From the NCBI GenBank assembly GCA_963701385.1, contig CAVOZW010000027.1, forward strand, positions 536,119 through 600,118: a stretch of 64,000 nt of DNA, written 5' to 3'. This document shows positions 32,615 to 41,025 of this stretch, piece by piece. The notes beneath the pieces were generated by a model. It did not search any database. It was not told where the DNA came from and saw only the letters and a program-made list of their open reading frames with translations. The translations under genes were made by a program, and so were the position numbers. Within the stretch, counting starts at the first letter, position 1, and each line of letters begins with the position of its first letter. Source of the DNA: B30-G6 sp963701385 (lineage in GTDB: Bacteria > Desulfobacterota > Desulfobacteria > Desulfobacterales > B30-G6).

Positions 32615-34153
32615 CTATTTCTGGACATTCTTTTCCAAAATTGGATCCTCGAACATGATGTGGCCCTGAAGCTGACCCCAAGATCCATTGGTACGGCGAT
32701 CTTTGGCAATATGAATCGTATATAACGTTGTTTCGCCTGCTAACTTAGCGGCCACCTGCGTCGATACAGAACGCGTCACACGGTGGCGAAGAGCACTCCG
32801 TGATGTATCTGTCCATTCTATTACATTCTCCTCTTGCCAATCCGATGAGACCACGGTTGTCCGTAACACCTTAACCCCCGCTTTGGCCTTACCAAGGACT
32901 TCCTCAGATTTTTTCTTAAGAATCGTTAATTCGGGGCCATCGAAATTGTCCGCAATCATGCGTGTCTGTTCCACACGGATTTTTGCAAGCTTAGCGTCTA
33001 AATTGAGCGCCGTTTGATATTTATTTTCCAAGCGCTTGATACGTTCGTCGTTTTTACCCAGTAATCCCGTCGCGCCGTCCAGGTCCCGCCGTGCCGACAT
33101 AAAGGTCATTTTATTCATTGTATTTGGCAGTTCATCGGAACCTGTTTTCTTATCTTCAGTATTCAGCCATTTGATAATGTAATCCATTTGTCTCTCGGCT
33201 TCCTTGATCTTCACCTCAGCCATAAGAGAAGTCGATTCTTGAAACGTTTTCAAAGCATCATCAATGTCGCGTACAACCAGCTTGAGTTCATCTGAGGCGT
33301 TTTCGCCAAAATTAGATTCACGATAGGATTCCATATCAGCAGAAAGCATACCGAAAATCGTGAAACGCTTAGCCATTTCCGTCTTTTCCTCAGTAAAACT
33401 TGCTACAAAGTATCGTTCGGAATCATAGCCTGGTTTCCCGAGACCCGTTACGTAAGGCTTTAGTACGGCGAGCCATTTTTCTGATTCGGCTTCATAATGT
33501 GCAGCTGCTTGAACAGCGGCGGTCTTTTTTTCCGCCGAACCTTTTTCCTTTTCACTGACGGCGGTATCCAATTGATCGATACGTTTCTGCAAGGCAATAT
33601 ATTCAGGATGTTGAGGTGTAAAGTATCTCTTCTTGCGCTCGGCTGTTTGATGGAATTTGTCCTGAGCGCTGTTTATAGACCGCCTTGCGTTACGGGTATC
33701 GCCCGATGATAAACTCTTTTGGGCACTTCCGATGTAACGTTCCACCACCTTTAGGTCTGAGGTCACATGTGAAGGCAGCGAATCCCCATCGTTTTCGGAA
33801 GTGGACGGTTGAACTGCAGAGGAAGTATTGTTCGAACTGGATGACGTCGCTTCATGCATTGGTTTAGCCAGTTTTTTATCGATGTCTTTGCGAAGTTTGT
33901 TTATCTGTCCTTCCAATCGATTCATTTTTTTCTTTTCCGCATCATCTGTACCCGCCATAATTTCAGCAGCCATTTCCTGGGCTTTTTCCAAGGCCTCATT
34001 CGCCTCTTGAGCCTTGCCCTTGAAATACAAACTTTGAGCAGTCCGAATTTGTTTGTTAACGTCTTTTGATGTCACTGCATATACATTGAAGGATAGAAAC
34101 AAAGTGAGAACCGAGAGAAGCAATATAAGCAATATTCTTTTGAGCGATCGCAT
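32615..34153 (-). CDS. Exported helical protein of unknown function
   Basis: I do not recognise this 512-residue protein. Residues 1-26 are a clear signal peptide (RILLILLLSVLTLFLSFNVYA). The rest is highly charged and almost entirely helical by eye: a coiled-coil-like stretch at about 30-95, a Ser/Thr/Asn-rich linker at about 100-130 (SSSSNNTSSAVQPSTSEND), and further helical repeats to about 430. The last 80 residues are more beta-like (VSTQVAAKLAGETTLYTIHI). There is no lipobox and no second membrane segment, so it is probably periplasmic. It stands alone, converging with the mttB-like gene. Its sequence seems poorer in GC than its neighbours, which may point to transfer. Confidence 0.7.
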   Translation of the reverse strand: MRSLKRILLILLLSVLTLFLSFNVYAVTSKDVNKQIRTAQSLYFKGKAQEANEALEKAQEMAAEIMAGTDDAEKKKMNRLEGQINKLRKDIDKKLAKPMHEATSSSSNNTSSAVQPSTSENDGDSLPSHVTSDLKVVERYIGSAQKSLSSGDTRNARRSINSAQDKFHQTAERKKRYFTPQHPEYIALQKRIDQLDTAVSEKEKGSAEKKTAAVQAAAHYEAESEKWLAVLKPYVTGLGKPGYDSERYFVASFTEEKTEMAKRFTIFGMLSADMESYRESNFGENASDELKLVVRDIDDALKTFQESTSLMAEVKIKEAERQMDYIIKWLNTEDKKTGSDELPNTMNKMTFMSARRDLDGATGLLGKNDERIKRLENKYQTALNLDAKLAKIRVEQTRMIADNFDGPELTILKKKSEEVLGKAKAGVKVLRTTVVSSDWQEENVIEWTDTSRSALRHRVTRSVSTQVAAKLAGETTLYTIHIAKDRRTNGSWGQLQGHIMFEDPILEKNVQK

Positions 34154-34486
34154 CGTTTTTTCTTCCTTTTTAATGTTGCTAAATGAAGTTTAAATTTTTT
34201 TGATCTCTCTTGCCAGCCCTACAACCAAATCTTCAATTATCATCATATTTTATTTGCTAATATTTTCAACACGCTGATAAGATATCAGATACCATCATTT
34301 TCATCATATCACAATAAGATTGCCACACAAAAAATAGCATCATACCTGAACTGAGCGATTTTATTCCAAGGGTTACCCCGACATTATTTTTGTTGTAAAC
34401 GGCAATGAGAACAATCGGCTTGACATACCACAATATAGTACTAACTCTTTGACTGAAGAAAAAATCCTGTCAAGGAGGACAATACA
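34154..34486. other. AT-rich intergenic region between divergent genes
   Basis: This 333-bp gap separates the exported helical protein from the cupin gene. It is strongly AT-rich and contains no reading frame worth calling. A TTGACA at 34420-34425 may belong to the cupin promoter, but no good -10 follows at 16-18 bases. Nothing else was seen. Confidence 0.4.
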
Positions 34487-34873
34487 ATGCGAATACAAAA
34501 AAATGATGTTCCAATAAAAATAAATGTTCCTGGCGCTTTGGCACGCCAAAAGACCGATTTCGGAGATGCAACAGACTACGGAACAATGGGTGCAGAATAC
34601 TTTACGCTGGATGAGGGGACGGATATTGCTCCCTTGCTTCAAGGACTTGAAGATGACCTTTGCCACGCACCCCATTGGGGATATCTCATAAAGGGAAAGC
34701 TAACGGTCACTTACAAGGACAAAGGAACGGAGGATGTCAATTCCGGAGACCTTTTTTATTGGCCGCCTGGTCACACAGTTAAAGTTGGCAAGGATGCTGA
34801 ACTTGTATTATTCAGTCCACAACAGGAGCACACATCTGTGATGGATCATATGAACAAGAAACTTGGTGCATAA
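34487..34873 (+). CDS. Small single-domain cupin protein
   Basis: This 128-residue protein is one cupin barrel. The conserved motifs appear as the first-motif-like HAPHWGYLIKGKLTVTYKDK, with His and the G-x-G type turn, followed by the second-motif-like NSGDLFYWPPGHTVKVG. A GGAGG site precedes the ATG. Cupins of this kind bind a metal or a small ligand; the acidic Asp/Glu pattern suggests an isomerase-like or sensor role, but the function is open. It stands alone with its own terminator downstream. Neighbours give no clear pathway link. Confidence 0.75.
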   Translation: MRIQKNDVPIKINVPGALARQKTDFGDATDYGTMGAEYFTLDEGTDIAPLLQGLEDDLCHAPHWGYLIKGKLTVTYKDKGTEDVNSGDLFYWPPGHTVKVGKDAELVLFSPQQEHTSVMDHMNKKLGA

Positions 34874-34926
34874 GAACCTACAGATGGTGCAAGGTCGCTG
34901 ATGGATCGGATGAATTAAACTTTGAG

Positions 34927-34961
34927 AATGGCAGGACCGTTTGAAGATCCTGCCATTTTTT
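34927..34961 (+). terminator. Intrinsic terminator after the cupin gene
   Basis: AATGGCAGGA pairs perfectly with TCCTGCCATT across an 11-base loop, followed by a run of T (34956-34961). It lies 53 bases after the cupin stop. Confidence 0.85.
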
Positions 34962-35051
34962 AGGTTTATGTGCCGCGCTCCAATATGAAGCGCATCCAAT
35001 GGATCCGCATGATGAAGCCACCTTTGACCCCCTTTGAGCATCGCTGATCGT

Positions 35052-35228
35052 CTACCCTGCAACCACCCTCTTTACCAACCAATAAACAGCGTACCCGACG
35101 CCTAAACCCAACGGCAGCATGATTCATGGACGGCACAGAGGTGTTTCTCTGAACTTCCAGGCAAAAATCCCCACAGCCAAGAGCCCAAATACAATTCCTA
35201 CGATCTTTGGCACAAGCATTATTTTCAT
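35052..35228 (-). other. Small two-segment membrane ORF with in-frame TGA
   Basis: From ATG 35228 a 34-codon frame reads MKIMLVPKIVGIVFGLLAVG and on to LCRP, a single membrane segment. It stops at TGA (35124-35126). The same frame then continues through IMLPLGLGVGYAVYWLVKRV, a second hydrophobic segment, to TAG at 35052. Together this would be a 58-residue two-segment membrane protein. A convincing SECIS hairpin after the TGA was not found, so a decayed gene or a separate 34-residue protein is as likely as a selenoprotein. Confidence 0.3.
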
Positions 35229-35391
35229 CCTTCGTTTTACCCCTGCCGGGGCATGGGGGTTCGTTGGGAGAAAGGGTTCCAGGATCCAAGTGTTTGCTTT
35301 CCAGAGATTTTATCAACGCTTATAGATATGCAAACAAAGTGTATACAATTTTTGCCAAACGTTTAACTCTTTATAATTTTTAGGCATATCA

Positions 35392-35423
35392 CTCGAATCT
35401 GGACCCCTGGACCCCTCGAATCC
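35392..35423. repeat. Short degenerate GGACCC/CTCGAATC repeats
   Basis: CTCGAATCTGGACCCCTGG is followed at once by ACCCCTCGAATCC, so CTCGAATC occurs twice around GGACCCC units. A similar stretch, CCCCTCGAATCCTCGGACCC, lies at 30944-30963. Both are in intergenic spacers of the amine region. They look like a dispersed short repeat. Confidence 0.4.
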
Positions 35424-35499
35424 TTTATTTAGATCAACTCTTTTGAGATGATCCATATTTTGTAATATCGAGAGCCGGCTTTAAGGGTATCGAAAACAA

Positions 35500-36477
35500 T
35501 TACGCCCTGACAGGTGATGACTTGCGGCTTGCCGGCGCCTTATCCACCGCCAAGAGGCATAGGAGTTCGGCTGCGATGGTAGCGGCCGCCAGGGCCGTAA
35601 TTTCGCCGACATCGTAGGCCGGGCACACCTCCACCACATCCATCCCGATGTATCGGATCCCGGTCATGAGGCGCAGAATTTCAAGCGCTCTCAACGATGT
35701 CAGCCCGCCGGGCACCGGCGTGCCGGTACCCGGTGCATAGGCCGGATCCAGGCAGTCGATATCAAAGGTGAGGTAAACGGCGTTGTCGCCCACAATCGAT
35801 TTTATTCTGCGAACTGTTTCTTCCGCGCTGGTATTCATGACCTGCGGGGCATGAAGAATGTTGAAACCGTGGGTGCTTTCGTTGGTCGTGCGAATACCGA
35901 TCTGAACGGATCTTGCAGGGACAATCAGCTCCTCTTTCATGGCATGATAAAACATGGAGCCATGGTCAACCCGCTTTTCGGCCTCTTTCCAGGTGTCGGA
36001 ATGGGCATCGAAATGAATCAGGGATAAAGGCCCGAATTTTTCCGCATGCGCCTTGAGCAAGGGATAGGTGATATAGTGGTCTCCCCCCAGCGTCAGCATG
36101 ACAACATCATTTTCAATAAGGTGACGGGCATGATCGGCAATGGCTTGCGTTATGGTATCCGGTTTGCCTGGGTCGAAGGCACAGTCGCCATAGTCGATGA
36201 CGGCCAGTCGCTCGAAGGGGTCGAAAGGCCAGGGCCAAGGCGGTGCCCAGGCCAGGTAAGCCGAGGCTCTACGAATGGCGCTCGGGCCTAATCTAGCACC
36301 TGACCTGTTGGTAACCATCAAGTCAAGGGGGACCCCACTGACCGCCACATCCACACCCTTTAAGGCTTTGGTGTACTTTCGCCGCATAAAGCTGAGGACT
36401 CCGGAATACATGGGTTCTTCGCTGAGGCCGTAGAGGCTCCCAGGTGTAATGGCGTTGTCAATGGTATTGAGTGGCAT
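35500..36477 (-). CDS. speB: Agmatinase
   Basis: SpeB hydrolyses agmatine to putrescine and urea with a binuclear manganese centre. The 325 residues hold all metal-binding motifs: LGGDHYITYPLLKA, LIHFDAHSDTW, and LTFDIDCLDPAYAPGTGTPV. EKRVDHGSMFYHAMKE and VQIGIRTTNESTHGFN match the E. coli agmatinase pattern closely. AAGGAGA precedes the ATG. Next to it lie a putrescine aminotransferase gene (37445), an Lrp regulator, and a remnant of agmatine deiminase directly upstream, so agmatine-to-putrescine conversion is the likely role. The product would feed PatA. Confidence 0.93.
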   Translation of the reverse strand: MPLNTIDNAITPGSLYGLSEEPMYSGVLSFMRRKYTKALKGVDVAVSGVPLDLMVTNRSGARLGPSAIRRASAYLAWAPPWPWPFDPFERLAVIDYGDCAFDPGKPDTITQAIADHARHLIENDVVMLTLGGDHYITYPLLKAHAEKFGPLSLIHFDAHSDTWKEAEKRVDHGSMFYHAMKEELIVPARSVQIGIRTTNESTHGFNILHAPQVMNTSAEETVRRIKSIVGDNAVYLTFDIDCLDPAYAPGTGTPVPGGLTSLRALEILRLMTGIRYIGMDVVEVCPAYDVGEITALAAATIAAELLCLLAVDKAPASRKSSPVRA

Positions 36478-36489
36478 TGCGTCTCTCCT

Positions 36490-36585
36490 TCATTTTTGTG
36501 AGACATGTGGGCTGGGTTGCTGTTGGGTAATGCAGTGCACATTGCCGCCCCCAAACCAGATCACGTTTGACGCTACTTGAAGCAC
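36490..36585 (-). pseudogene. Remnant of agmatine deiminase (C-terminal end)
   Basis: The last 31 codons of a short minus-strand frame read VLQVASNVIWFGGGNVHCIT followed by QQQPSPH. The GGGNVHCITQQQP stretch is the conserved C-terminal active-site segment of agmatine deiminase (AguA), including the catalytic Cys. Nothing upstream of it resembles the other 330 or so residues of that enzyme. It lies 13 bp before speB on the same strand. The best reading is a deletion remnant of an aguA gene that once preceded or accompanied speB. Confidence 0.65.
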
Positions 36586-36658
36586 CTCATGATGGGTACT
36601 ATCTAGCGGCAGATCGAACCAAATCACGAACGCATTTCGATTCGCTCCCTGTTGCGGT

Positions 36659-37138
36659 TCAATCCCAGGCCGTCCCATAGTCGTTCTTCTCTTTGATAAG
36701 GTCCACCATCAGGGATGTTTCGGTGGACAGCACCCCTTCGATATTACTTATTTTATTGAAAATCAATTCCTGAAGCTCTTTCATCGAGCGAACCGCAAAA
36801 TCCACATCAATGTCGGTGCTGCCTGTGGTTAGGGCGACCCAGATGAGTTGGTCGATTTTCTTCAGCTGGTCGATTACCTGGTCCGTTTTCTTAAGATCAA
36901 TGCGAATTTTCAAATTCCCCGAAATTTCGAAGCCCAGATCGATGGGGTTGGCCACCGCCACAATTCGAATGATACCGCTCTCCAGAATCCTTTTGAGACG
37001 TGTTCTCACGGTATATTCTGAAATACCCAGCACCTGGGCCATGGCGGTGTTCGACATGCGCCCGTCTTGTTGCAGCAGGCCGATCATCCTGCAGTCCAGG
37101 CGGTCGAGTCTTTCTTTTAGATTGACATTTCTATTCAT
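36659..37138 (-). CDS. Lrp/AsnC-family transcriptional regulator (copy 3)
   Basis: This 159-residue regulator has a helix-turn-helix (DCRMIGLLQQDGRMSNTAMA, then GISEYTVRTRLKRIL) and a RAM ligand domain (LKIRIDLKKTDQVIDQLKKI; LIWVALTTGSTDIDVDFAVR). It is close to copy 1 over its full length, including the ending. It is divergent from the putrescine aminotransferase gene and precedes speB on its own strand. Probable role: local control of agmatine and putrescine use. No clear ribosome site precedes the ATG at 37138. A 20-bp palindrome of the same type as at copy 1 lies upstream. Confidence 0.92.
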   Translation of the reverse strand: MNRNVNLKERLDRLDCRMIGLLQQDGRMSNTAMAQVLGISEYTVRTRLKRILESGIIRIVAVANPIDLGFEISGNLKIRIDLKKTDQVIDQLKKIDQLIWVALTTGSTDIDVDFAVRSMKELQELIFNKISNIEGVLSTETSLMVDLIKEKNDYGTAWD

Positions 37139-37225
37139 GAGAATTTATGGCTTTCGATTTCTATTATCGAAAAAAAACTAACTATATAAGTATATATCTA
37201 TTAAATTTACTAATTTCGATTAATA

Positions 37226-37245
37226 TGTCAATAATTTTCTTGACA
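37226..37245. promoter_or_regulatory. Palindromic operator between Lrp copy 3 and patA
   Basis: TGTCAATAATTTTCTTGACA has the TGTCAA-N8-TTGACA layout of the perfect palindrome at 16696. Both arms can serve as -35 boxes of divergent promoters, but the -10 boxes at 17 bases are weak on both sides. The recurrence beside a second, closely related Lrp gene supports an Lrp binding site. Confidence 0.55.
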
Positions 37246-37444
37246 ACATTTAGCGACCACGCTACCCAATACACGCTAAGGGTTGTTTAGGGACAGCTGA
37301 ATGGCTTCGGGGCGAACCAGCATAACATTCAAGCATATTCATGCCATTGGCGACACGGCAGTTCGAATGACGATGTTTGAAGGTCAAAACTGTATACAAA
37401 AATACCTCGTTTTAAAACTTAGGATTTTATTGAAAGGACGAACA

Positions 37445-38803
37445 ATGGCTGCTTACAAAAAGGACGTTTTGAAAGAAGCGTCGAGAATACTGGGCTACAT
37501 CCTGAAAGAAGGGTTGGCGGAAGATGAAAAGGATCGCATTGTCGCTGATTCGATTGAAAACTTTAACGAACATGTCAATCCGGGGTGGCTCGAGTATCGC
37601 AAGTCCGTTTCAACAGATGCCGCATTTGTGGAGTGGGAGGACGCTCAGGAAACCTTCAAGGACACCCATGGAAATGAATTCATCGACTGCCTGGGCGGTT
37701 TCGGTGTCTATACGGCCGGTCACAGAAACCCGGATATCGTAACGGCGGTCCAGGCCCAACTCAAGCGTTATGCCCTGCACAGTCAGGAGCTTGTGGACCC
37801 CCTAAGGGGCTATCTTGCCAAACTGGTTTCCATGTGTACGCCGGGAGACCTGAAATACGCTTTTTTCTGCAACGGCGGCGCCGAAGCCGTGGAGATGGCC
37901 TTGAAACTTGCCCGGCTCGCTTCGGGCAAGCACTACTACATTTCCACGGTCGACGGGTTTCACGGCAAATCATTTGGCGCTGTTTCCGTCACGGGCAAGG
38001 ACATCTATAGAAAGCCCTACCTGCCCATCATTCAAGGTGTTCAGCATGTGACGTTCGGTGACGCCGATGCGGCTGAGGCAGCGATTAAAAACCTGATCGC
38101 GGTGGGTGAAACCGTGGCCGGCATGATCGTCGAACCGATCCAGGGAGAAGCGGGAATTATCTTGCCCCCGGAAGGATATTTGAAACAGTTACGGGAGATT
38201 TGTGACCGATACGGTGTGTTTCTGATCTTCGACGAAATTCAGACCGGCATGGGACGCACCGGAACACTCTGGGCCTGTGAAGGATATGGCGTGGTGCCGG
38301 ATATCATGACTTTCGGAAAAGCTTTTGGCGGTGGCGTTATGCCCATTACCGGTATCATTGCTCGACCCCATCTATGGACCGACGAACTCAAGGAAAATCC
38401 CTGGATATTGGGTTCCCCGACATTTGGCGGTAATCCACTGGCCTGCGCTGCAGCCATTGCAGCCATAAAATTTACGCTCGAAAACGATCTTCCCGGGCAA
38501 ATCAGTGAAAAGGGCGCCTATTTCATGGAGAAACTTATGGGTCTTCAGAAAAAGCACCCTATGTTGGTAGATGTGCGCGGAAAGGGTTTGTTGATCGGTC
38601 TGGAATACCCGACACCTGAGATGGGCTGGGCTGTATCAAAAGGAATGTTCCAAAGAGGTGTGATGACCGGTGGAACACTGAACAATGCCAAGGTCAACCG
38701 CATCGAACCCCCGGGTATCATCAGCTACGAAACGATAGATGTTATCATTGAAAAGTTGGACGAAACCCTGGCAGAGGTCGCAGAAGCGTTCGCTGCAGCT
38801 TGA
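37445..38803 (+). CDS. patA: Putrescine aminotransferase
   Basis: This class III PLP enzyme moves an amino group from putrescine to 2-oxoglutarate, giving 4-aminobutanal (pyrroline). The 452 residues match the E. coli YgjG/PatA pattern over the whole length: FNEHVNPGWLEYRKSV near the N-terminus, FIDCLGGFGVYTAGHRNPDI, LHSQELVDPLRGYLAKL, and FFCNGGAEAVEMALKLARLA. DEIQTGMGRTGTLWACE and IMTFGKAFGGGVMPITG (Schiff-base Lys) follow, and the end is GGTLNNAKVNRIEPP. Start ATG 37445 has GAAAGGA upstream; a longer frame to 37301 crosses the promoter region. It sits beside agmatinase and Lrp copy 3 and precedes SDH copy 3. Confidence 0.92.
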   Translation: MAAYKKDVLKEASRILGYILKEGLAEDEKDRIVADSIENFNEHVNPGWLEYRKSVSTDAAFVEWEDAQETFKDTHGNEFIDCLGGFGVYTAGHRNPDIVTAVQAQLKRYALHSQELVDPLRGYLAKLVSMCTPGDLKYAFFCNGGAEAVEMALKLARLASGKHYYISTVDGFHGKSFGAVSVTGKDIYRKPYLPIIQGVQHVTFGDADAAEAAIKNLIAVGETVAGMIVEPIQGEAGIILPPEGYLKQLREICDRYGVFLIFDEIQTGMGRTGTLWACEGYGVVPDIMTFGKAFGGGVMPITGIIARPHLWTDELKENPWILGSPTFGGNPLACAAAIAAIKFTLENDLPGQISEKGAYFMEKLMGLQKKHPMLVDVRGKGLLIGLEYPTPEMGWAVSKGMFQRGVMTGGTLNNAKVNRIEPPGIISYETIDVIIEKLDETLAEVAEAFAAA

Positions 38804-39030
38804 TTCTCAACTTTCGGGATTAAGCGAACGTGAAATGAATAATTCCCTGGCGCTTTGCGAACTCGCCCCAAGGCCTCCTATACCAGTTGTCATATATATG
38901 TTCCGCATAATGCTCACGGATGAGGGCAAACAAACGGTCCCAAGTTCGAGCGCTTGGCTGACGTTATCTGCCGCAGCGGTTTCGGAACGTTTTTCTGACA
39001 ATAACGATTAAACACAAAGATTGGAAAACG

Positions 39031-40239
39031 ATGAAAAAAACAGTGATGGTAATGGGAACCGGGGCGCAGGGTGGAATCATCGCCATGCGCTTGAACGACG
39101 AGCCGAATGTCGAAAAAATTATCTGTGCCGATTATGATCTGGCGGCGGCGGTCAGGTATGAAAAAATGCTCGACAAGGCCGTGGCGGTCAAGGTCGATGC
39201 CCGAAACGCTAAGGAGCTAGTGGCAGCATCCCGAAACGCCTGGCTGATCGTGAATGGACTGCCACCCGATTTCAATTCTGTGGTCATGGAAGTCGCCTTG
39301 AAAAACGGGTCGCATTATCAGGATATGGCATCAGGTCCTGTGCGGGACATCGACTTCGTAGGCGCAGTCAAACGACAGCTGGCTCTGGACGAACAATTCA
39401 AAGCGGCAGGCTTGAGTGCCCTGATCAACACGGGATCGGCACCCGGTCTGGTGAATGTCATTGCCAAGAATGCTGCCGACAAACTGGATGTTCTCGAAAG
39501 CATCGACATTTATATTTATGACGGCATATGGACAAACCGGTTCATCCCTTTCTGGTGGTCACCGGAAACCGCCTTTGGCGACATGGCAGCAGAACCCATA
39601 ATATTCGAAAATGGTGAATTTAAATGTGTCCCACCCTTCAACAATCCGGAAATGATCGATTTCAGGGGCTTGGGCCCTCGTCGCATGGTTGACCACGAAC
39701 ATGAAGAACCGGTTACGTTTGGTCTGTTTTTCAAAGGCCTGAAGCGTGCCAATTTCAAGTATGGCGGACCGGCCTGTGAACTAGCCGAATCCCTTTTCAA
39801 AATGGGGCTGCTGGGATCCGAACCGGTTGAGGTAAAAGGCGTCAGGATTGCTCCGCTTGACCTCGTGTGTCAGCTGACCCCGCCGGCACCCTCTGACCCG
39901 CAAACGATTAAAGAGGCCCTTTCCGAAGGCATGGCCCTCGAAGAAGGCGCGAGCCTGGTTCGGGTTGAGGGGCAAATAAACGGCAAACCGGTTCGTCTGG
40001 ACAACTACATCAATGGGCCAGGACTGACGGAGGCTTTCGAAAAATACGGCATCACCCACGAATCTTTTCTCACCGGTCAGTCGGCATTTCTGTTTGCCAA
40101 GCTTTTTGTCAACGACAAAATCAATCTTCGGGGTGTCTTTCCGCCCGAAGCGCTTCAAGCGGGCGCACGAAAATATTATCTGAAGGAAGCTGCCGGACTC
40201 GGCATAACCGTAGATGAGATCATGGAAACCCGCCTGTGA
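39031..40239 (+). CDS. Saccharopine-dehydrogenase-family oxidoreductase (copy 3)
   Basis: This 402-residue NAD(P)-dependent enzyme opens with VMVMGTGAQGGIIAMRL and IICADYDLAA. The catalytic half shares with copy 1 the segments LINTGSAPGLVNVIAKNAAD, FIPFWWSPETAFGDMA, MVDHEHEEPVTFGL and YINGPGLTEAF, so the two are close paralogues. Its position 228 bp after patA suggests it acts on a product of putrescine transamination or on a related imine adduct. The substrate is not known. The ribosome site before the ATG is poor. Confidence 0.84.
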   Translation: MKKTVMVMGTGAQGGIIAMRLNDEPNVEKIICADYDLAAAVRYEKMLDKAVAVKVDARNAKELVAASRNAWLIVNGLPPDFNSVVMEVALKNGSHYQDMASGPVRDIDFVGAVKRQLALDEQFKAAGLSALINTGSAPGLVNVIAKNAADKLDVLESIDIYIYDGIWTNRFIPFWWSPETAFGDMAAEPIIFENGEFKCVPPFNNPEMIDFRGLGPRRMVDHEHEEPVTFGLFFKGLKRANFKYGGPACELAESLFKMGLLGSEPVEVKGVRIAPLDLVCQLTPPAPSDPQTIKEALSEGMALEEGASLVRVEGQINGKPVRLDNYINGPGLTEAFEKYGITHESFLTGQSAFLFAKLFVNDKINLRGVFPPEALQAGARKYYLKEAAGLGITVDEIMETRL

Positions 40240-40401
40240 TCTGAGCCAAGCACTTTAGCCCGAATATTTCATGAAACTTGACGAGCAATTTATCATTTTC
40301 TATTATATATCAAAATGTTATCATGATATTGCAGTGGTAACCTACGGCTGCGCGCCTGAATGCCTTGTCAATGGATCCGTCACAGGCGGGAAATTTTCGG
40401 G

Positions 40402-41025
40402 TTAGATCCCCACAAAGGGATTGGTGTGCTTTTCTCTCCCGATGGTTGTGATTCCCATGTGTCCCGGATATACCGTGACATCGTCATCGAGGGTAAACAA
40501 CTTTTTCTGTATGCTCGCCTTTAACACGCCGAAATCCCCTCCTGGAAAATCTGTTCTCCCGATGGATCCCGCAAATAGCGTGTCCCCGACAAATACAACG
40601 CTGTCTGAATGGAGCGAAATACCGCCGGGGGTGTGCCCGGGTGTATGAATCACTGTAAGGGCGATATGACCCACCTGCACCACTTCGCCATCGGCAATGG
40701 TGCGGTCCGGCGGTGGTGAATTATCGGAAGACATCCCCCACGCCGCAGCCGTTGCCGACAGTTGAGACAGCATGGGTGCATCCAGTTCATGAATCAACAG
40801 TTCAGCCCCGGTCACCTCTTTCATGCGCTTGTTGGCACTCACATGATCAAAATGGCCATGGGTATTGATGATCGTTTTCACGGTCAGGCCGGATTCCGCC
40901 AAAACCAATAAAATCCTGTCGGCGTCATCTCCGGGATCGATTACCGCGGCTGCCTTGGTTTCTTCGCAGCCCACGATGTAACAGTTCGCCATAATCGGCC
41001 CGACGGTCAAGTCCTTGATAATCAC
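40402..41025 (-). CDS. Metallo-beta-lactamase-fold hydrolase, glyoxalase II-like
   Basis: This is a 207-residue hydrolase of the metallo-beta-lactamase fold. The metal motif is NTHGHFDHVSANKRM near residue 55. Other ligands lie in HTPGHTPGGISLHS and FVGDTLFAGSIGRTDFPGGD, and the end is YPGHMGITTIGREKHTNPFV. Such short enzymes hydrolyse thioesters such as S-lactoylglutathione or related compounds, or act as persulfide dioxygenases. The substrate is not clear. It overlaps nusB by 4 bp and is the last gene of the minus-strand housekeeping run. Confidence 0.9.
   Translation of the reverse strand: MIIKDLTVGPIMANCYIVGCEETKAAAVIDPGDDADRILLVLAESGLTVKTIINTHGHFDHVSANKRMKEVTGAELLIHELDAPMLSQLSATAAAWGMSSDNSPPPDRTIADGEVVQVGHIALTVIHTPGHTPGGISLHSDSVVFVGDTLFAGSIGRTDFPGGDFGVLKASIQKKLFTLDDDVTVYPGHMGITTIGREKHTNPFVGI

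Noticed and set aside
15356..40239. Naming the saccharopine-dehydrogenase-family genes as carboxyspermidine dehydrogenase
   Set aside because: The family fold is clear, but the sequences are not obviously those enzymes, and no carboxyspermidine decarboxylase is paired with them. The fold-III decarboxylase at 9159 belongs to another unit.
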